From Brachypodius melanocephalos (lineage: Eukaryota > Chordata > Aves > Passeriformes > Pycnonotidae), in the NCBI GenBank assembly GCA_013398615.1, contig VZSR01001685.1, positions 3,932,054-3,996,053 of the forward strand: a stretch of 64,000 nucleotides of DNA, given 5' to 3'. Below, in pieces: positions 37,501-50,443 of this stretch. The notes below the pieces were generated by a model, which saw only the letters and a list, made by a program, of their open reading frames with translations, was not told where the DNA came from and ran no database searches. Every line of letters starts with the position of its first letter. Position 1 is the first letter of the stretch. The translations under genes and the position numbers were made by a program.

Positions 37501-40500
37501 GGGAAAAAATTTTGTCTTTCAAGTTCCTCCATGAGGACAAGCCTGCAGGGCTGGCTGCACAAAACAATAATTCCTTCCCTCTGTATGGCAAGATGCCCTG
37601 GTCTGCAGCCCTCTAATTTATTGTTAGATGAAGAGTGTAATCAGAGTGCTCCTCTGATGTTTCTTTGGTGACGCCCTCTGATCCCATTCCCATGTCATAT
37701 ACTGCTAACACCTCTGGTGTTATTGTGGCCATCTGACACACTGGCCTAATCAATGACCAAGATGTACAAAAAAGGAGAGCTCTATGGTGAGTCTCTGCAG
37801 CCCCCTTTGCGAGGAAACCTCTCATTATAAGCGACACTACTCACACCGCCCTCTTAAAACACTGGCCTGAGGCATGTGAGAAAAAAATTATTCTATTTTC
37901 TAGCACAACTATGTCTCACCTGTGTGGGCGTACACCAAAGAGGAACGGAAAATACATAGCACATAATTTTGCATTTTTATTATAAGGTTGAAACTAAACA
38001 CTGGGAAACCTTGTCAGTGCCTCCTAAGCTGATTCCAATTAAAGCTTCTGGCAGAGTTCCAGCTGTTTTACTACCTCAAATAGCATTGAACATAACAGGG
38101 TTTATGAAGCATTCAAAAGTCAAATACCCTATTAACATAAACATGTAGTGAAATCAACTCTTCTACAATTTTCAGCTTGCTTTCTTTCTTTCATTTACGT
38201 TGGACTAATCTAAGATGATGTCTGTTTTCTTTGTTGCATCTCCCCTTTTTTTCTGCTTGCTGGAATGCAAAACAAGATTTAGTATTTGAACGGTGCCTGA
38301 TTTGCCTTGAGAACTTACTCCCTTTGGCAATTTTATTACAGCACTTTCAATTCCACTCTGTTTCATTAGAAACATGCTGAAGGTTTGTTTCCTACTCTGC
38401 TTTTAACTCCAAAATAGCAAGTGGTATATTCTGTTCTGAACTTTTTGGGAAGATTTCTGAAAACCTGGATGCTAATGCCAACACTGAAAGGATAATTGCT
38501 TGATTCAATTCGCTTACAATAAATAAGCATGGATAGAAAGAAAGACTAGCATAATACTCAAAACTATTTCCTGATACAGTTCTGTCATTGTTAAATATTA
38601 AGTCATTCCTCTTTAAACTGGATGAAAATTGGGGATATCCTTCTCTGCATCTTCAGTAAGGTGCTCAAAAACAACTAGGGCTTTTTCCAGGATGCTGATC
38701 AAAGCAGTAGCCAGAGAATAATGAAGAGTGTAATTGAATAATGCTGAATTCCTCTTAAATAGATAGATATATATTTAAAATAATTATAGACATCTGAAAG
38801 TAGAATGCACTCCATTTTATGCAACCTACCAAGCAAGCCTATTTATAATCATACTGCCATCAAAGAACTTTTGAATAAGCAGAAACAGAACTATGCAATC
38901 ATCATAAATCTGTATCAGCCTCTATCTTAGACTTCATGAATATGAGGACTTAAGATAAAGCTTTATGATGTTATTTGTTAAGTCTCATCTTTCTGTTTAT
39001 TTTGTGGTTCAGCATTTGATAAGTTCAGCTTCGCATTCTCAACATGTAAATTAAATACTGCCAGTATATCATATTGCTGTTATTCCAGATCTTCAAGATT
39101 TACAGGATGTTTAAAAAAAAAAAAAAAAAGGACCATGAACACATTTTTCTTGGAGCCAGAACCATTTTCTTCCTTCATATGTGGCCTGACCCAGAGACCA
39201 TGCTGGTTTACTAAACAGCTGATTTCTACAAGCTCCAGAGCAAATCCATAATGGATTAGATGCAAATGATTTTTCTTTTGTTTTAGCTGAAATAAACATT
39301 GTTAAACAAGGATAGTCTCCTAATACATAATAAAAAACACCCTAGAACCTGTTCCTTAAATGGAAAAATCAATCCACTACTCTGAAGATAGATAAACTGT
39401 TTTCTTTTACTTCTCAGTTATGTATTTTAAGGAAATTTTATTTTGGGAATTTCTGAACTATTTGTCATATAATATGTCATAATCAATCCTTAACAAGGTG
39501 AAATCTAAATAAGTCCTGAACAGTCTCTAAAGATTTCAAATTTTTGTTTGTTTGATAAGGATATTTCTGTAAATTATTTGTTATCCTTAAATTTTCAAAA
39601 TGCTGTGTTCTTTTAATATTCTTTTTTCACCACAATGTTTTTTTTAGGGACAGCCTGGTTGCAAACTAGAAAATAGAATAATATTTAATGGTCATTTTGG
39701 CTTTTAAACCAGTTCAAAAGCCTGAAGATTAAGGAAGAAAAGTCTTGCGAATACTTGAAATCAAGATCTAGTGCTTAGTACCTCTTAATATCCTTTAGTA
39801 CTCTGACACAGAAATCTTAGGTCGCTTTGTATTGTGTGACCTTGGGAAAAATAATTTAAATTATTATTTTTATCAAATATTATAATTCAGATTTTGGCTT
39901 AGTAAGAACTTTCTGTGTCCCAGTTGAAATTCATTATGACTCACTTTGATACAAATAAGTGGGTTTTAAAAATCCTAATCTTTCAATTTCTGCATTACTT
40001 AATCTCTTTTTAAGGTTTATTATTACTCTAAAGTATGTTGATACAAAGTGTTGCATATTATTCTGGGAGAAAAATTGTAATTCAAAGGAAATATTATAAT
40101 AGACTATTTCGAGATTCAAAAAGCCCTGAGACCCTGAGTTTTCTTTAACTATTGGAGTCATTTGTACTGAGACCATAGTTCACTGTGCAAGAGTTTCCCT
40201 GCTGCCTTCTCTCTTTTTTCTTTTTCCTTGATGGCAGCCTTCAAGGTGTTTTCTTTTTTAAGGTGATATTTAATGCAAGCCACTCTAGTTTGCATTCAGG
40301 ATATGAGAAAGAAAAGCTTGTCAATCCTACTGGGAAGCTCTATAGTACCAGAGGTGACTTCGAATCTACCCACTTTTCCTTTTTGAGATTGTCATAAAGT
40401 TTCACACAAAGGGCTTAATCACTAATACCTATCTTGTTATTTAAGAACCTTGACTGTAAAAAGACTGCATCAGTTAGGAGAGGCCATGTTTTAGCTAGAG

Positions 40501-40971
40501 CTCCAAGTAAATGCCAAAACAAGCACAAATATATTGTTGTTTAAAATTTGGATTAAAATATCTTGTCTTTAAAATGTTCCCCGACAGTCTTTTAAAAATA
40601 TATTGTTCTTTTCCAAAAGTGCAAGTTCCTCTTTGATGTGCACCCTCATTTTGGACAGGTTGCAAATTCTTTCTTAATTTGATCTAAATTTGTTAATGTA
40701 GCATTTTAGATTCCTTCCATGCCCCTGAACACTGCATTTATCACTGATTTTTACTCACATCTGCTTAGCTGTTCAGCCTACTAACTTAATGCTTGCCTCA
40801 TTTCCAGACACCAGGATGGATATGGAAAAAAAAAACCAAAAAAGATTGTCAGAAAAGAGCAGCAGGACGTTTGTTAATTTTGAGTTCTGTGTATGAAGCC
40901 TGATTAGCCATGACTAGCTCCAAGTTAAATGTTAGTTATTTACAGAGGAACACAGGGAGAATAATCTCAAC

Positions 40972-41006
40972 TTTTTTTTTTTTCTTTTTTTTTTTCTTTT
41001 TTTTTT
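40972..41006 (+). repeat. interrupted poly(T) tract
   Basis: Runs of 12, 11 and 10 T are separated by single C bases, giving a nearly periodic pattern. Confidence 0.9.
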
Positions 41007-43382
41007 GAATGACAAAGGCACATTATTTTTTCTCAAAAGGCTCCTCTCAGGTTTCGTTGGTTTTGTTGAGTATGTTTCTTAGTGAGACTACTGATAAGGT
41101 GAGGAATGTCATTTTGAGATTAATAGGCACAGGATGCATGAGATGCAACATTCAGAGCATGAAGAATCATTAACCAGCAACGATGTCTGAGGGATGTTCC
41201 TGCATTTCAAATGTTTCACTGCTTCATTGAGTAGTGAACACAGCAACTCACTCTGAGGCAGATGTTATGCCCACACACATTGCAAATGCAAACAATTATC
41301 TCCAAAGCGTGCAGAGAAAAATCAGACAAAATATGTAATATTTTTGAAGGAAGGGGAAAAAAAAACAAAACCAAGAAAAATTCCAAAACCAAACCCCCCC
41401 AAAATATGCCAACCTATTTAGAATTAGAAACTTTATGACCACTGTAATTGTTACATTCCATAATGATGTGTATGAAAAACAAGTCATGCAAACTCAGATT
41501 CAGTATTTGGCCAAGAAATTGTCTTCTGGTTTGAAGGATTTCAGGAAAACAGAAATCTTTTGGCTGAATCTCTAGATAATTTGTAAATTGCTGATTATGG
41601 TAAGAATGTTTTATATATGTGACTCCACTGCACTATAATTATCTGTTGGTCACCACTGAAAATGACCCAGGTATAGAGGAATATTGGAATAAATAGATTA
41701 GTTATTTCAACTGGCATGGAAGTTCACGAGCTAGGGACAATACAATGTATCTCATGAGCCAGAAGGTCTCAAATATTAAATGCAAAAATCCCCAATGCTA
41801 ATAAGGAAAATTATGAGAGGGAAGGCTAATACAAGGATAATTTTTGTGGGAGGAGGGAAGTCAGATAGGAGTTTGCCTTTCCAAAACCCAACTCTACAGT
41901 TCTTTTCTGTTCAGCCAGAGTGCTAAGTACCATAGTGATGTGCAATTATTTCTACTGTTGAGAATAAAACAAAGAGATCAGGAGCTAAGAGCAAATTAGT
42001 GTGTTTGCTGCAGTGCATCTTGCCTGTATAACCATTTTCATCCAGGACAGTATGAATATCTACCTCAAATTTTGTTCCTGTGGTGCTCAAAAATATTGTC
42101 TGTAAATTGAACAGGAAAAAAAAAAGTATTCTAGTGTCAAGCTGTGTAATCAAGATAAGAGATACAGTACCAAAACTATTGTAGTTACAAGTACAAGGGT
42201 TTAAATTTCATGCCAATATGACAACTTAGATGTTTGCACCACCTTAAACAATGCATTGAATCTCAGAGGGAGTACACAGGAATCTTTTCAGCCAACGTGA
42301 AATTGCAGTTTGGAGGGTGAGATGGTATCTTTTTATAATGCATACTGAGAATCAGTAAAGGAGAGTTATTAAGCAAATGGAAGAGGTAAGGGAATGACAC
42401 ATTATCTTCTCACCCTATTCAGGAGGGGGAAAAATGCTTTTCTTCAGCAACAGACCTACACACCAGGAGGATTCCCTGGTCTGCCTCCACAGCCCATCCC
42501 TGGTACCTTACAAAGCTGTGCCCTGCTCTTACTACAGACGTGGCAATTAATTTCTAGGGAAGGAGACAGGAATGGGGGAGAAAAGGACAACTCATGAATC
42601 AGAAAAGACAGCTCTAAAATAATTTAAAGAAACAGAAGTTTTGCTCTGTTATTAAGGGAAGTCCCAAAGCTGAAAATAATATTAAAACAAAAGTGAAGGG
42701 GAAGATATTCTGACCTCAGAGCTCACCTTTTTTTCTCTAGATGTCTGATATGTCTCTAATCAATTCATAACACTGCATGTATGCCAGACAAGTTAACGTA
42801 AGGAATTCCACAGGAATTCTTTAAAATCTTCAGTGCTGTCAACAGATACCACTGAGTAGTAGGCTGGAAATTCCTGTTCTCAGTACCTTCAGTATCACAG
42901 AAATACACTGCATTATTTAATGAAAATTCAGACTTTGCATCTTTCCTGGTTCTGACTATCAAAGACATTTCCTGTACAGGTCCAAGCTCTTTGTGAGTCT
43001 CATGACGACATGGCAAAAAGCTGGGATGTATGCAACAGCTCAGGATAAATGAGCCTAGCATTTGTTTTAAACCACATTTCTTTCACTTTGAGAATAGTTG
43101 AGACAGACTAAACAGTCCTTGGTTGTGCCTCACAATAAAAAGAGCCTTCAGACTTGCAGAAATTCCACTGTTGTGTCACAGCCTAGATTCACTCTACTGT
43201 TAAATAAAGTTGGCATTTTAGTTCTAGATATACCTCCAGTGAAGCAATTTTTTCCCAAGCTTACCAAGTAGGAACAGCCTGTGACTGCTTACTCCTGCCC
43301 AAACCAGCAGCTAAGGATTCTTTCAGGAAAGTCTTCTCAGGCTGCTTCCTTAATTGCTGCTACACACTCTCGGGACAGAGGC

Positions 43383-43410
43383 TTAACTTCGAAAAATTAA
43401 CTTTGAAAAA
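43383..43410 (+). repeat. 14-bp tandem duplication
   Basis: TTAACTTCGAAAAA is followed directly by TTAACTTTGAAAAA, differing at one base. The change (CG to TG) looks like CpG decay in the second copy. Confidence 0.9.
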
Positions 43411-43638
43411 TTTCACAAATTAATGTTGAGCTTGATCTTAGATCAAGGATCCCCAGAACACTGAGCATGGTTCTCAAATACCTGTGCAGATGCAGAATTA
43501 TACTCTCTTTTCCTCTGGAAATCCTAGATCACTCAGCTTTAGCATTCAACACTCCCTGAAATGTCCAGAACTCTAATAAAGGTAATCTCCGTTTCTCTGG
43601 GTCTTATCCTATTATTATGATTTTATCACTAAAGATGC

Positions 43639-44583
43639 TGTTGTATTGGATTTGCATTGATGGTGGAGGGGCTAACAGGGGTGACTTCTGTGACAAGCTA
43701 CCAGAAACTTCCTCCATATCCAGCAGAGCCAATGCCAGGCCGCTCCAAGACTGATGAGCTGGCCAAAGCTGGGCCAGTTAGAAATGATGGTAACACCTCT
43801 GTGAGAAGATATTTTTAAAAAAGTAGTAATTGCACAGATGCAATTGCAGTCAGAGAAGAGCAGAGTGAGAATGTGTGAGAGAAAGCCCTGCAGACAGCAG
43901 GGTGAGTGGAGAAGGAGAGGGAGGAGCTGCTCCAGGTGCCAGAGCTAAGACTCCCCTGCAGCCCATGGTGCACCCCATGGAGGACCACTGGGATGCAGAG
44001 ATCCACCTGCAGCCTGTGGAGCAGACTCACACTGGAGCAGCTGAGAGGAGGATGTGACCCGGGATCCAGGCTGTGCTGGATCAGTCTGTGAGGCTGCACT
44101 CCATGGAAGAGAGACCCACATTGTGGAGAACTGCTGCCCATGAGATTGACTCATTCTGGAGAAGTTCATGGAGAACTGTCTCTCATGGGAGAGTCTCCAT
44201 GCTGGAGCAGGGGAAGAGCTCCTCTCCCTGGACAGTGAGAGGAGCAACCTGTGATGAACTGGCCATAAAACCCTCCTTGCCTGTCCCCCTGCACCAATGG
44301 AGGAGGAGGTAGAGCTGAGAAGGAGGGAGAGGTGGGGTGGAAGTGTTTTTAGATTCAGTTTACTTCCCATCATCCTGCTCTGATTTTGTTAGTAATAAAT
44401 TCAATTTTTATCCCTAAGTTGAGTCTGTTTTGCCAGTGGCAATATGATGAGAGATCTCTCCCAGTCTGTATCCCAGCCCATGAACCTTTGGTTACATTTT
44501 CTCTCCTGTATGCACCTGTGGGAGTAGAATGATAGAGCAGTTTTGGTGAGTGCCTGGCATTCAGCCAAGGTCAGCCTGCAGCC
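43639..44583 (+). mobile_element. ERVL-type solo LTR (long form)
   Basis: A 945-bp unit starts TGTTGTATTGG and ends near GGTCAGCCTGCAGCC. Its body matches a well-known avian ERVL LTR layout. AACAGGGGTGACTTCTGTGA comes near the start and a TATA-like ATATTTTTAAAA at about 43808-43819. The middle has GC-rich, repeated motifs of the CTGGAGCAG and CCATGGA type. AATAAA is at 44394-44399, followed by GTTGAGTCTGTTTTGCC and a U5 with ATGATAGAGCAG. Internal retroviral genes are missing. Flanks do not show a clean duplication (GATGC on the left), so the last few bases are uncertain. Frames of 60 to 142 codons inside it arise from the GC-rich repeats and are not genes. Confidence 0.88.
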
Positions 44584-47500
44584 CTCCTAGACTAAAAGGC
44601 AATATGCTTACTTCTTTATAAAATCCTAGGTAAAAAATACAGTTGAAAAATGCATAAAGACACAAATGTCAGAAACGAAAGAAAATCACCTTTAATCCAA
44701 GATACAACTCTGTTTTCCCTTCTTCTCAAGCATTTGGCAAGCTATAGATTCTTATCTGAGCCATATAACAAAGCCCTACAAATGCTGTATATTGTTAGTC
44801 TGCCTTCCCTGAAAAAAACACCCAGATAATATTGTTCCAGACATTATTCAGTAAGCAGGGGGTTTTTTCGCTTCTCTTAGACTGTTCACTGTCTTGTCCA
44901 TTTTAAAAATGTTAATTTTTTTTTGGCAGAGAAAATATTATCTCCTGTACTTGATCATTGGACTACTAAGTTGCAAAATATTTTTTCAGATCTGGGGGGA
45001 AATATGTTCATTTCAGTATGGGACCTTATGAAATAACAAATCTAAATTTTCCCACTCATACATTGCAGAAATGTATTTGTATAAAGACACTTATTTATCA
45101 TAAGACTTTAAATTTTTTAATCATATGTGTATAGGTTCAATTAATTAATAAATAGAGATTCAGAATATGCAGTAAAAGCACCACGGGAGAGTTACCAGTT
45201 CAGAGGATAGATACAACTCAGAGACCCTGATCCAAGTTCTGTAAGGCTGTCATAAATGTTATGAGCTATTCTAGGTGATCCATCTTGTGCTGTATGCCTG
45301 AGGGCTTTTTTCCTTGGAAACACTTGTAAAAGACTCACTCCCATTGCAATAGAACACATTTTCAATCCTCAAAGTATGTGTAAAAGAAAGTTGTTATTGA
45401 GGTTTAGGCAATGCTTACTGGTGAACACCAGCAATGCAAAATATTATGACTGTTTAGTATTACTAAGTCATAGTACTGAGATCTGTAGAAGCTCAGGTTT
45501 ACATTTATCGTGCAGAATCACTCATCTGCCTGTGTTAAAGCATTGTGGTGCTCAGTATTAGGAAACAGTGAGTTCTGACACCATGCTACATGCCTTGAAA
45601 CCCAAAGTTCCGAATTTTCAGTGTAGCAGTATCTTTTGAAGGGGTATCACAGCTACCCTGTGAATTTCTTGTTCATGTTCTAATAGGGTGAAATCACTTT
45701 TTGCAATGTTTCAGTGTCAAATTGCATGGGACCTCAGCGGCATTGTCTCAGTGGCATCTGGCATTATAAAGCAGTACTGTAAAGGAAATACAGAGATTCT
45801 ACACCACCCTGGCTACTTATTGTCAATACCTAAGCATGGATAATACCAAATATAACAGATTTGGCTGGCTTCTAAAATAAAAATATGTGGAAAACCCTTC
45901 TAAGTGGGTCAAAACTGGTCAAAGAGGTATGTCTGAGCTTCTGCAGTGTTGTTTCTAGAAGCAATTGCAGCAAAACTGAGAAATCTTACCTTTTAATTAT
46001 GGGAAGCTCAGAAGAGACAAAAACTCTGCTGGTTGTCCCTCTGATACGAAGTGCGAGCACCATTTTCTCCCTTTCTCTGCAGGAACAGCATGTTTTACTC
46101 ACCAATGGCACTTGAGCAAAATATCCTACCAAGTTAATGAATAGAGGACGTTTGTAACTGACCATTGAATTTCTTTTTCAAGAGGTTTTAGGTGGTGTTT
46201 ATGTGCATCTGAGGGTGTGAGGAGGGGAGGTAAGGAAATGTGAATACACGCACACATACACATGATGTTTTGGTCATATCCACAAGAGTTGCAGAACACT
46301 TCTGGAATTCATCCTCTAATCATCCCAGAGACAAAACTGTGTGATGAGAGGTTCTGCATAAGCAAGATATTCAGAAACCATTGCAAAATGTATATAAAAA
46401 ACCCTAATAAATGGTTGTTATTGGTCTTCCATCAATTCCACATTTCGTTTGGTAAGAACAAGAAAAAAGTCAAGTAATTTAGTTTAATTTGTTCGCTTTT
46501 CTCTGGAAAATTGATCTAAAATCATCTGAAGGTATAGAACTAATCTACCCTACAAAATCACATACCTGTAAAAACAATTATATAATTATAATTTTATTTC
46601 ATACTGTTTTTTGCTCTAGGTAAGAAATACCAAATAATATAAAAATAGTTTTTGTTGAGATTAGCAATATCTGTGTGATTTTATAATTTGAATATCTTGG
46701 ATGGGTAAGGACTCATCTAAATATTTCTGTCATTTCTTTTTTAAAACCATAACCCATAATATCTAGCCCAGAAAACATGTAGCTGCAGACAATATTGATA
46801 ACAGAAAACTATTTTTTTTTTATTTTAATTCTTCATGTCGTATTTCACAAGTTATATTAGTAAAAGAAATACTCATACTTGTTGGCATCTACTTTCTTTC
46901 AAAAATCTTTCTGGATCACTGAGTATGTGAAGGACAATAATGGTGAAAGGTGAAAGGAATGAGTCCTTAAGGCTCATATCACTTCACAAACACGACAGAA
47001 AGTAAGAGTAAAAATCTGCCATAAGGGTAAGACACTGATTGTAGGAATTTGCCTCCCCAGAAGAAGAGAGACTGCAAGTTTCATCCTAACATCACGGCAT
47101 GTTTTAATATCGGTTATCAGTAATATCAGTTGGCCTCAATATAAAGAATGTTATCTCCTGTTTGCGAGTTTCAAGTTTGCCTTCCGTACTGGAGAAGGCA
47201 AAATTGTAAATGTACTGCTTTAAGTAAAGCATTCCCTGTGTATTTGAATGAAAATGCTGGAAGCATGTTTAACTAAGAATTACTAGAAACTGGTCTGTGT
47301 TTTGGATATTGTTTCTTCTTCAAACATACTTCTCTGTTTGTAAGGTGTTTGCCTGTTGTTTCTCAATCCTTGCACAGAGGACAAAAAAAGATTGGAAATG
47401 TAAATTGATTTGTAAATCAGAGAAAATTGCAGTCATGTGTCTTAATATGTAAATATCATTTTTTTCATGCCTATTATATTATGAAAATTAAGGTTTTGGA

Positions 47501-50404
47501 TTATTTTACCTTTATATAATTTGTCCTGTGCATCAATTTTACCTTAAAACATTAAGAAGTTGTTCAAATGCACAATAGAACCTTCTGGTGTCAATAGGAA
47601 TAATTTATGAAGAATTCATCTTCACAGAATTTTAAGACATAATTTTTCAGATAGCACTAAAACCACAATTGTAATGCTCAAGATTAAGCACGCTTCAAGA
47701 AAATTTTAGGCCTGGTAGAACTCCTAGTCAAAGGACTTATAAGTCTCAGGTAGCCCCTGTAAAGGTCAATTAGTATAGGAAAAATAATTAATAAAGATCT
47801 GAAACATGAGAAACCTAGGAACTGAGCTGAGGAAATGTATGCTAATTGTGTTTTCCCTAGCCCAGTTCAATAATAAGCTTATTCATAATTCAGAACAAGT
47901 TGACTGATGCTGGAATACCACCTGAGTAAAACACCTCTACATTCTGAAAGAGAACATAATTCTGTGTCCCTGGTGTATTTCTTCATTTATAAGCTGTCTG
48001 AATTGAAAAGGCAGATGTTTTACTCTGGGAATTGACTGCAAGGGTGATTGCTTTCAGGTGAAACACTTAATAAATTAAAATTTAGGGAGCAAGATAACTC
48101 TCCTTAGGGAGAAAAGCTGAAATAAGTAACTGTGAAAAGAAAAAAAAAAGCCTGGTGGTTTGTGTTACATTTCTGTGCCTAATTAGATAATTAGAAGGTG
48201 GGGACTAGAGGGCCTAATATTGATTATTTTTCTGAAAACATCTTTGCTGAAAACAAGGACACAAATAGGAACTGAAAGCATTTTGGTGTGCAATCTGTAA
48301 TGGTCACCTTTAAGAGCTCTATGGTTGCTTTAGATAACAAAACAATGTTCTCTGAATTTGCAGTGCACTTTAGAGATTGGCACAAATACAGAATTGACTG
48401 TAGTTAGATATCACTCAAAATGAAAAGCTTTTGAGGATGATCCTTGGTGAAACACCAGCAGTCAGCAGATGTTATTTTTTTCTTAAACATAAGCAAAGCC
48501 TATGGAAGAGAATATTAAAAACTGACCCTGAGGCAATCGATTGAGCCAAGTGTTTTATAGTGAATTCAAATAAGAAACACGTAAATAATTTTCAGCCTTT
48601 GCTCAGTTTACTCAGGTAAACTTTGCACACAAACTATTCCTTGTTGGGCTGTTCCAGGGAATTTTTAGAGCAGGCAAAAGGGGGTTTTGCATAGATATTT
48701 CAGAACATTCATTCACAGGTGTCTCTATATGTGTTTCAGACCAATCAAATATTTGGAAGTTAAGTAAATTATCATTTCAGGATGCAAAACCATCTCTTGC
48801 TGTGATCCAGAACAAATTAGGCAACTGAGGAGAACTGCTGCTTCACCCTGCATAAAGAGAGGGTGCTGTGATTCTTCTGAACGTTCTCCTGAACCACAAA
48901 TTTCAGAAGAGCTGAACTGTAAATTTGAGCAATTAAAATGTCTGTATGCATTAATTAGTTTTTAAATTATGTACTAAAGTACAGTCATGCAGTCCAAGTG
49001 GTGCTTCAAGGGACCTTGTGTTGGCTACTGAACAAAGAATGTAACACCCAAGCATGAGGATACAGACACTTTTATCACTGATGTGCCAGGGTATGAAAGT
49101 GGAAAAAAAGGAGAGCTTTTAGTAAACTCATAATAACAAAATAAGAGCATTCTTCATGCAATTTTCTCCTTTTTTACCATGTTCTTTTTCAAAATCACTG
49201 GAATTTACAGCTATCTTCTCTGGATACAATTGCTCATCTTTCTAGGTTGGTTTTGGGATCGGTGATTTTTTTTCCCAGTACTCTAAAAAGACATAAAAGC
49301 CACATAAAGTCATGTTTTTACTGATAAAACACATTATACATATGTTTTCTATGCTTCATTTAAAAAACTGACTATTAATCCTGAGCATTCCTGTAATTAG
49401 ATTCCATAATCATTAGATTTATATATCTTTTGGTGATGATTGAGGGTGATGGTAACGGTGTTGTTGTTGTTATTTTATGTCTGCAAAATTGTATAGCCTT
49501 CCTTTTTGTCAAGTTACCTTGGGAATACCAAATGGGACAGAGTGGAAGGCAAAACCGGAGTGACAAAACTACCCATGCTTTCTTTAGTTAGAAATAAGTC
49601 TATGAAAAATTCATGGAAGAAAAAAGGCTACTCTGGTACTCAGAAGCGTATTTCTTTTCCTCAATTTATTCCTGTTGTAGATAGAAGCTACTCGTATATT
49701 GACAAACTTCCTGCAACTTAAAAAGCTAATACTGTTGTAGAATTGAATTTGGAATTGCAGCTTTCAAATATTTCTCTCTCTTAAGTTTAATAAACCCACA
49801 GGGGCTGTTTTACTTGAAGGATTTTAAACCAAAAATTCCTGCTTAATTTTTAACTTCCGCTGAACCATAGATCTCTAGTAGATTAAATACTACTTAATTT
49901 TGTCAAAATTAATCGTTTTTCTATGCAACTCTTTTGCTTTCAAGGTATCAAAACCATAATAAGATACAATTAAAATAAATCTCCTTGCAACACAGCATCT
50001 ACTTTTGCCAATTTCTATTCCCTAAAATACCTTTTTTGAGGTGTTTTAGGCAAGAGGAATTACCTGCTAGTGTATCTAGGAAAGGCATCACTGGGTATAG
50101 ACTTCCCATCAAATTTTGTTATAGAGGAGATTTTATGCAAAAAAAAGCTTGGAAGACTCAGAAATAGAGAGCTCACAAATTACAGCTCTCCTCAAAAATT
50201 ATACGTATGAAATAGTTTGAGATAGTTCAGGATAATTCAGGAAAGCTTTTTTCCTCTAATTTGCAACAAAGCAACCATTTGTTACTAAAATTTATTGACT
50301 TCATATTATAATTTCCTACCAAAATTCCTTCATTCCAGTCCCCCTATTCTCCCTCTCTCCAAATTTTTCTGGTATGCTAAGTGAGAAATAACCTTTATCA
50401 GATG
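44584..50404. other. unique AT-rich non-coding DNA
   Basis: No gene or dispersed repeat was recognised. The stretch 46500-50000 is especially AT-rich and contains only very short open frames. Confidence 0.6.
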
Positions 50405-50443
50405 TTTGGTTTGGTTTGGTTTGGTTTGGTTTGGTTTGGTTTT
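50405..50443 (+). repeat. (TTTGG)7 microsatellite
   Basis: Seven uninterrupted TTTGG units followed by TTTT. Repeating VWFGL text in two frames here is simply the microsatellite translated. Confidence 0.97.

Larger units (their letters stand above)
34504..43638. other. unique AT-rich non-coding DNA
   Basis: About 9 kb without a recognisable gene or dispersed repeat. Low-complexity sites include a 17-A run at 39113-39129, an interrupted T tract at 40972-41006 and a 14-bp tandem pair at 43383-43410. The longest frame, 36065-36379 (104 codons), is S/L/F-rich and shows no domain. Confidence 0.55.

Noticed and set aside
43945..44373. 142-codon minus-strand open frame
   Set aside because: It falls in the GC-rich repeat section of an ERVL LTR; incidental.
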